Source of the DNA: Desulfomicrobium baculatum DSM 4028
GTDB lineage: Bacteria; Desulfobacterota; Desulfovibrionia; Desulfovibrionales; Desulfomicrobiaceae
NCBI RefSeq assembly: GCF_000023225.1
Contig: NC_013173.1
Location: 2,854,501 to 2,918,500 of the forward strand
Reading direction: 5' to 3'
Length of the DNA: 64,000 bases
Positions 58,850 through 64,000 of the stretch are shown here, one piece after another; the stretch's first letter is position 1; every line of letters starts with the position of its first letter. A program made the translations under genes and the position numbers. Under the pieces are notes generated by a model that worked only from the letters and a program-made list of their open reading frames with translations, was not told the DNA's origin and did no database searches.

Positions 58850-61800
58850 CTAATCAGCCTGCGAAAGTTCTTTCTGACCAAACGAACTAACGTTAAATTT
58901 TACCTGAGACTTCTTACCAGAGAAAAGATCGGTAAATTCGATGCTGTAATTCCCAACAGGATCATTGTACGCTATCGGCAATTCTACAGTGACAGGCTCT
59001 GCGCCCACCAGTACGACCTTATCAAACCAGTCAACATGATTGCCATCGACCTTAACACCCATCTTGAGTGCGTGCTTGCCCTCCGCGTCTGGCACTTCTA
59101 CTACCATTTGTGCCATCATACCTTGGCGCGCCTCTGAAAGATGGAGGCTTACTACAGGCTGCGCTATGTGCCTGTCTGTCAGAGCAAAAAACGAAGCTCG
59201 ATTGGGAATAATATTCGTGTCGAAATGGTCGGTCAGGCCATAGGAGCGAAAGGCTCGCAGATCGTAAATGTATTTCGACTTTGGCAAGGAAACCGTTACT
59301 CCTTCCACTTCGACTCCCTCGCGAAGCAAGGATAAAATCTCAATCCCCTGATTGCGCCACCGCGTAACCTCCAAGCCGTTCATTTTTCCATGAATTTTAA
59401 TCGCAGGGGCGCCCCCCCAAAAATCTCTGATGAGAGTCTCTCCGGCCATTAACGCGGGCAAGCTGCTCATTTTGTTATTGAGAAGAATGGCACGCCCCTT
59501 ACCCACGCTACGAACTATCACCTGTCCTAACGTAAAAATTTTGTTTTTTTCGGCCTGTTTGATTCCAAACATGTCATCAAGAATCCCCTTTTCACGCCTT
59601 TTACAATGATCATCATAAAGCCCAGGTCTCAAATCCGCGACCACTGTTCCGCCACCGGCAACATATTGTCGGATTAGTTCCGCCTCCTTGTCACTTATAG
59701 CCTCAGCGCGTGGGAGAAAGAGCATTCTAAACTTAGACAGATCCGTCTCGCTTTGGCGCAGCATCCGATCAGTTATATAGCGAAACTGGTACCCCGAATT
59801 TCGTATAAATTTTATGAGTGAAGAATGAGCTTCCTCATATGAACCAAAGGAAGCTCCCTCATCCAACTTATGAGCAAAGACTGAAGGATAAGAATAGAGT
59901 ATTGCAATATCGTCATCCAGCATTACAGATTGGAGCAGCAAGTCCCCCAAACCATCCCTGACCATACGTGTATCTTCGACAACCTCCTCGATTTCAGGAA
60001 ATGGCCTGAGATCGGGAGCGAGAAAACCGCGCAGGTCTCCAATACAACTCCACATCCACCACCAGATCGAGTCCGCGCCCAAATTTACAAGCCGCCAATA
60101 CTTATACAACAGGGGCCCGGATGTTTTGTCACGCCCACCAATCCAGTTAGATCGGATGAATTCTCTTGGTGCAATTGAGCGTATGACCTCGTCTGCAATA
60201 CTTTGATAGGGGACCCAGGAATCAAGGCTACGTATGATCAAATCTATATCATCCCCAGTCGCAAATCCAGCAGCACCATCAAAACCGGTCTTAGCTTGCG
60301 GATCAATACCTTTGTATGCTTTGGAGTATTTCAGACAGTACTGAACGTAATTCCAAGACTTATAGGCCTGGCGGTCAAACCAGCGAGGGTAATTTTTTAA
60401 AGCTAACGATGCCAATTCATCATCATCGGTGGAATTTAATAGACCTACATCTTTCCACCGTTCAAAATCAGTACCCCAAGAGCGATTGAGAGCATCCAAA
60501 GTACTATATGACTCTTGAAGAAAAACTTGGTATGTATTAGTGCAAAATTTAGATATACAAGATCCTTTTGTCTTGTTCTCATCTCCTATAGAATACACAA
60601 AGACGCCATGTTCTCGTGATCTTCTGTGTATAGAAGCGAGCATTGCGGTTTGTTTCCAGACCGCCAAGCCATCATTCCAGCAGAATGGTTTCATGACGCC
60701 ATTCGATTTTTTCTCTGCCGGAATATGAGTGGTGAAGGGGATCCAAGAAATGTCATTGGCCGCAACGTGGAGTGGTGGGTTCTCCCAGTCAAGTTGAAGT
60801 GTAACCCCCTGCCGTGCGAGACTCTCTTCTGCATAGGGAGCCAGAGTGCCTTTTGGTACTCCCCATATGAGAAAATTAAAGCGGTCCCGCTGACGCTTGG
60901 CAACTCGAACATACCTGTGTGTTCGAGAAATCTCCACATTATTGGATAGCAGACGTGCCTCAACGGTAACGAGCATAGGCATCCACTTTGCTATATCAAA
61001 TACAAATTCTACTTCATTACCATTTGCAGGAATGTCTTGGCGAACCAGTTCACGCCGACGACTGTCTAGAAGTTGTATCCGAACAATTTCATTTATTAAC
61101 GGGACTCCGGAAACGAAAACTTTCCCAGAAATTGATTCTCCTGGCTCAGCCCAATATTTACTTACACTCAAGCCTGTAACGGTTCTTTCAGACGATACTA
61201 CGAACGGTTGACTGGCCCAAGTTTCAACACCTAAGCTTCCCACCACAACCGCATCTGCACGCCAAATGCCTTCAGGAAGACTTGGTAATTTAAATACGGC
61301 GGTCGCTCCAAATGTGATGCTTTGTTCCGGCAAAACACGAGCAGCATGACCCGGTTTCCGCACTGAAATCCGTATACGATGATCAGTCCCAAATGGTTTT
61401 CCAGAAAAATCAGCATTCAAAGTGGCAGGCCTTCCAACCTGTATCTCCCGGCTTTGACCTGAATAGGCTTCACCCGCAGTGACATCCAGCCTGAGACGAG
61501 TCATAGGCTCTTGTTGGGCTGCCCACAGAACTGCTCGACCAAGACTTTCCTGCCAGTAGTCGTAGGTAATCTCCCACCCCTCAGTAAAATTAAGTTGAGG
61601 GCATGCAGAGACAACTATTTCTCTACCTTTACCCAACAAAGTAGCTTTTCTTGTATTTTCATCAACTATAAAATCAGATATCGGCAATTCACCGTTTTTT
61701 TTGAGACGCAATTTCTGGTTATCAGCTTCAACAGACACCAATCCAGCACCGCGAGTAACAGCATTCATGACCATTTCTTTTTGTATCGCCGGAAGATCAC

Positions 61801-62200
61801 TTACACTAACCCCGAAAAAAACGAAACAATCCCATTTATTTTTCAGCAAATTAGTCATTCTCTGTCTACCTAGATTACCTCCATGCCAATTAATTTCTCT
61901 TTTCTTATCACCACTTATTTTTGTCCAAAAAATTGCCTTACATTCGATATCAAAACGTTGAATAAGCTCAACACATTCACGAACAGTATTATTTTCAGTA
62001 CTTGAAAAAAATAGAACTTTAATTCTTCCACCAGCATAAGGCTTTGCCCATTTAGTATGAGGTGTTTCAAAAGATAATGTTAAATCATGATCAATCTCAA
62101 GGTCTTTTAAATTTTGACCTGAAGCACTAGCATGCGATGAATAAAAAGAAACAATGATTGACACCAATAAAAGCATCAGTGATTCTTTTGTGAATTTCAT
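58850..62200 (-). CDS. Large exported beta-galactosidase-like (GH42-type) protein
   Basis: A 1116-residue protein. A signal peptide (SLMLLLVSIIVSFYSSHASA) is followed by a glutamine-amidotransferase-like domain (RIKVLFFSSTENNTVRECVE), beta-sandwich domains, a barrel with FVYSIGDENKTKGSC where an acid/base Glu may lie, a trimerisation-like domain (MLFLPRAEAISDKEAELIRQ, YVAGGGTVVADLRPGLYDD), and a final beta domain. It would act in the periplasm on a polysaccharide. The ATG at 62200 gives a clean signal peptide; an ATG at 62263 is unlikely. Confidence 0.78.
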   Translation of the reverse strand: MKFTKESLMLLLVSIIVSFYSSHASASGQNLKDLEIDHDLTLSFETPHTKWAKPYAGGRIKVLFFSSTENNTVRECVELIQRFDIECKAIFWTKISGDKKREINWHGGNLGRQRMTNLLKNKWDCFVFFGVSVSDLPAIQKEMVMNAVTRGAGLVSVEADNQKLRLKKNGELPISDFIVDENTRKATLLGKGREIVVSACPQLNFTEGWEITYDYWQESLGRAVLWAAQQEPMTRLRLDVTAGEAYSGQSREIQVGRPATLNADFSGKPFGTDHRIRISVRKPGHAARVLPEQSITFGATAVFKLPSLPEGIWRADAVVVGSLGVETWASQPFVVSSERTVTGLSVSKYWAEPGESISGKVFVSGVPLINEIVRIQLLDSRRRELVRQDIPANGNEVEFVFDIAKWMPMLVTVEARLLSNNVEISRTHRYVRVAKRQRDRFNFLIWGVPKGTLAPYAEESLARQGVTLQLDWENPPLHVAANDISWIPFTTHIPAEKKSNGVMKPFCWNDGLAVWKQTAMLASIHRRSREHGVFVYSIGDENKTKGSCISKFCTNTYQVFLQESYSTLDALNRSWGTDFERWKDVGLLNSTDDDELASLALKNYPRWFDRQAYKSWNYVQYCLKYSKAYKGIDPQAKTGFDGAAGFATGDDIDLIIRSLDSWVPYQSIADEVIRSIAPREFIRSNWIGGRDKTSGPLLYKYWRLVNLGADSIWWWMWSCIGDLRGFLAPDLRPFPEIEEVVEDTRMVRDGLGDLLLQSVMLDDDIAILYSYPSVFAHKLDEGASFGSYEEAHSSLIKFIRNSGYQFRYITDRMLRQSETDLSKFRMLFLPRAEAISDKEAELIRQYVAGGGTVVADLRPGLYDDHCKRREKGILDDMFGIKQAEKNKIFTLGQVIVRSVGKGRAILLNNKMSSLPALMAGETLIRDFWGGAPAIKIHGKMNGLEVTRWRNQGIEILSLLREGVEVEGVTVSLPKSKYIYDLRAFRSYGLTDHFDTNIIPNRASFFALTDRHIAQPVVSLHLSEARQGMMAQMVVEVPDAEGKHALKMGVKVDGNHVDWFDKVVLVGAEPVTVELPIAYNDPVGNYSIEFTDLFSGKKSQVKFNVSSFGQKELSQAD

Positions 62201-62325
62201 TTTATATTTTTTGCTTTCGTTCAAAATTAATATCTCAATATATTTTACACAAATAGCCTGCATGAGCGATTTTAAACTTCACTTTCACCCGCATTCTACA
62301 TGAGTGCCTAAGCCAAAAATATCAA

Positions 62326-62889
62326 CTAAAATTCACTTTCAAAGCCTTCAGCTAAAACAAGCGACGTTCCAAGCTTGTCTTTCTTTGAAAGGAAGGGTGC
62401 TTCCGAATATGGCCAATCAATGCCAATATCCAAATCGTTCCATCTAATGCAACGTTCCGCTACAGGTGCATAGTAGGCTGTTGTTTTGTAAAGAAACTCA
62501 GCGCGATCACTCAACGTGATGAATCCGTGGGCGAATCCTGGCGGGATCCATAATTGACGCTTGTTCTCAGCCGACAGCAACGTCCCTACCCACTTCCCGA
62601 AAGTCGATGAATATCTCCTGATGTCTACGGCAACATCAAAGACCTCACCATGCACGACACGGACGAGTTTGCCCTGCGCATACGGAGGAAGTTGGTAATG
62701 AAGGCCCCTCAACACACCCCGCTGAGAACACGAATGATTGTCCTGCACAAAAACTGTGGCAACGCCAGTTGCCTTTGTGAAAGCTTGAGCATTGAAGCTT
62801 TCGTAAAAAAAGCCCCGGTCATCACCGAAGACACGGGGGGTCAACAAGATGACCTCAGGGATCGAAAGCGGCTTGGCGTTCATTTGCAC
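62326..62889 (-). CDS. rfbC: dTDP-4-dehydrorhamnose 3,5-epimerase
   Basis: A 187-residue cupin epimerase: [20 protein letters not shown], then [20 protein letters not shown] with the catalytic His, and [20 protein letters not shown] with the catalytic Tyr. It acts in dTDP-L-rhamnose synthesis. It overlaps the rfbA stop by 10 nt. rfbB and rfbD are not in the window. Confidence 0.97.
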   Translation of the reverse strand: MQMNAKPLSIPEVILLTPRVFGDDRGFFYESFNAQAFTKATGVATVFVQDNHSCSQRGVLRGLHYQLPPYAQGKLVRVVHGEVFDVAVDIRRYSSTFGKWVGTLLSAENKRQLWIPPGFAHGFITLSDRAEFLYKTTAYYAPVAERCIRWNDLDIGIDWPYSEAPFLSKKDKLGTSLVLAEGFESEF

Positions 62890-63767
62890 CCCTGACTCTT
62901 CACGAGGTTCATCAGATAGCGGCCGTACCCGTTTTTGAGCAGGGGTTCGGCCAAACGCATAACTTGAGCCTCATCAATCCAGCCCTGACGGAAACAGACC
63001 TCCTCTGGACAGGCAACCTTGAGCCCTTGCCGTTTCTCCAAGGTAGCGATGTACATACTTGCTTCGAGCAGACTATCGTGAGTGCCCGTATCCAGCCAAG
63101 CGTATCCGCGTCCCATCATCTCTACACGGAGACGGCCTTGCTCCAAATAAAGACGGTTCAAGTCCGTAATCTCTAATTCGCCACGCACTGAGGGCTTGAG
63201 TGATCGTGCGTACTCGGTCACATTGCCGTCATAGAAATACAAACCCGTAACGGCATAGTTGGATTTGGGGCAGGAGGGCTTCTCCTCAAGAGAGAGGACC
63301 CTTCCCGAATTGTCGAATTCCGCCACTCCGTAGCGTTCTGGGTCCTGAACATGGTAGGCGAACACTGTGGCTTGGTCAGTCCTGGCTACGGCGCTGGCCA
63401 GCAATTTATGAAGATCATGCCCATAGAAGATGTTGTCGCCCAGTACTAGTGCGCACGGACTTCCATCAATGAACTCCTCGCCAATCAAAAAGGCCTGTGC
63501 CAATCCGTCCGGATGAGGTTGCACCGAATAGCTCAAATGGATGCCCCACTGACTGCCATCCCCAAGCAGGCTTTCGAACCGTGGCGTATCTTGGGGTGTG
63601 GAGATAACCAAAATGTCCCTGATTCCCGCCAAGAGCAGCGTGCTCAGGGGGTAATAAATCATGGGTTTGTCGTAGACAGGAATTAGCTGCTTGGAGATAG
63701 AGAGTGTTGCAGGATGCAGGCGGGTCCCTGTACCACCAGCGAGGATTATGCCTTTGCGTGTCGTCAT
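62880..63767 (-). CDS. rfbA: Glucose-1-phosphate thymidylyltransferase
   Basis: A 295-residue nucleotidyltransferase: [20 protein letters not shown] with the nucleotide loop, [31 protein letters not shown] and [17 protein letters not shown]. It makes dTDP-glucose, the first step towards dTDP-rhamnose. First gene of the leftward cluster seen here, with a sigma-54-type site about 170 nt upstream. Confidence 0.97.
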   Translation of the reverse strand: MTTRKGIILAGGTGTRLHPATLSISKQLIPVYDKPMIYYPLSTLLLAGIRDILVISTPQDTPRFESLLGDGSQWGIHLSYSVQPHPDGLAQAFLIGEEFIDGSPCALVLGDNIFYGHDLHKLLASAVARTDQATVFAYHVQDPERYGVAEFDNSGRVLSLEEKPSCPKSNYAVTGLYFYDGNVTEYARSLKPSVRGELEITDLNRLYLEQGRLRVEMMGRGYAWLDTGTHDSLLEASMYIATLEKRQGLKVACPEEVCFRQGWIDEAQVMRLAEPLLKNGYGRYLMNLVKSQGCK

Positions 63768-63944
63768 GAAAGTGATCTTTTAATCGCCTTGGTCAGCTTC
63801 GGCCATGATGCCATTAACTGCCTAATCTTGATATTTTTCTCTCAATAAATGGCCTCTTTTGGGCCTCAGGTTTGCATTTGCCACGGAAATTTAGCTTTTT
63901 AATTCAATAGACCACTATCATTGATAAAAATTTGAGATACAGAA

Positions 63945-63961
63945 GGCAAATTTCATCCCAA
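63945..63961 (-). promoter_or_regulatory. Sigma-54-type promoter candidate for the rfbA cluster
   Basis: Minus strand TTGGGATGAAATTTGCC: TTGG, A, G, purine at position 9 and TTTGC fit the -24/-12 consensus with exact GG-N10-GC spacing. It shares TTGG and ATG with the site of CTERM gene 3. The leader to rfbA would be about 165-170 nt. Confidence 0.6.
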
Positions 63962-64000
63962 CGTGAAAACTCCAATCAATTCCCCCGCCCATAAACATCC

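Overview
The window looks like chromosome of a sulfate-reducing deltaproteobacterium of the order Desulfovibrionales (Desulfomicrobium or a close relative is my inference). The grounds are the PerR-like regulator / desulfoferrodoxin / rubredoxin / rubredoxin:oxygen oxidoreductase / cytochrome bd group, a Ccm cytochrome c maturation operon whose CcmE has Cys in place of the haem-binding His and which lacks CcmG and CcmH, and a GC-rich backbone. No species-level claim can be made from the sequence alone.

Region 1 (1-32.4 kb) is compact housekeeping DNA. It holds the end of an Mrp Na+/H+ antiporter operon (mrpC'-D-E-F-G), upp, a hisB-lipoprotein-hisA cluster, tatB-tatC, guaB-guaA, a complete branched-chain amino-acid ABC transporter (livJ-H-M-G-F), the ccmEFABCD-TPR operon, a divergent LPS-core operon (gmhB, GT4, GT9), the oxygen-defence block (perR-like, dfx, rub, roo, a HEAT-like protein, cydAB), a TraB-family membrane protein, a MATE exporter and tRNA-Leu(UAA).

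Region 2 (32.6-46.6 kb) is an accessory block. It packs BrnTA, VapBC, a PIN/Phd pair, YefM-YoeB, a Fic protein, a broken HTH antitoxin, a RelE/ParE-RHH pair and MazEF into about 10 kb, along with a secreted phospholipase-C-like/PKD protein. The intergenic spaces carry a family of 12-bp tandem repeats (GTCGCTGCCTYT-like), always in the same orientation and often preceded by a GGTGAAT heptamer element. A collapsed second copy of the PIN/YoeB cassette lies at 41.4 kb. Three secreted proteins ending in VPxPGA-CTERM sorting signals follow, each with a sigma-54-type GG-N10-GC motif upstream.

Region 3 (46.7-63.8 kb) is an exopolysaccharide or O-antigen cluster transcribed leftward: rfbA, rfbC, a large secreted glycoside-hydrolase-like protein, Wzx flippase, a GH99-like (WbsX) protein, Wzy polymerase, GT11 fucosyltransferase, several GT2/GT4 enzymes, a polysaccharide pyruvyltransferase, an FrhB-like iron-sulfur protein and a WcaF-like acetyltransferase. 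Its centre is much more AT-rich than the rest, which suggests horizontal acquisition. A sigma-54-type motif upstream of rfbA resembles those before the CTERM genes, so polysaccharide synthesis and the sorted surface proteins may be co-regulated. This is the most interesting regulatory inference in the window, together with the dodecamer-flanked toxin-antitoxin cassettes.
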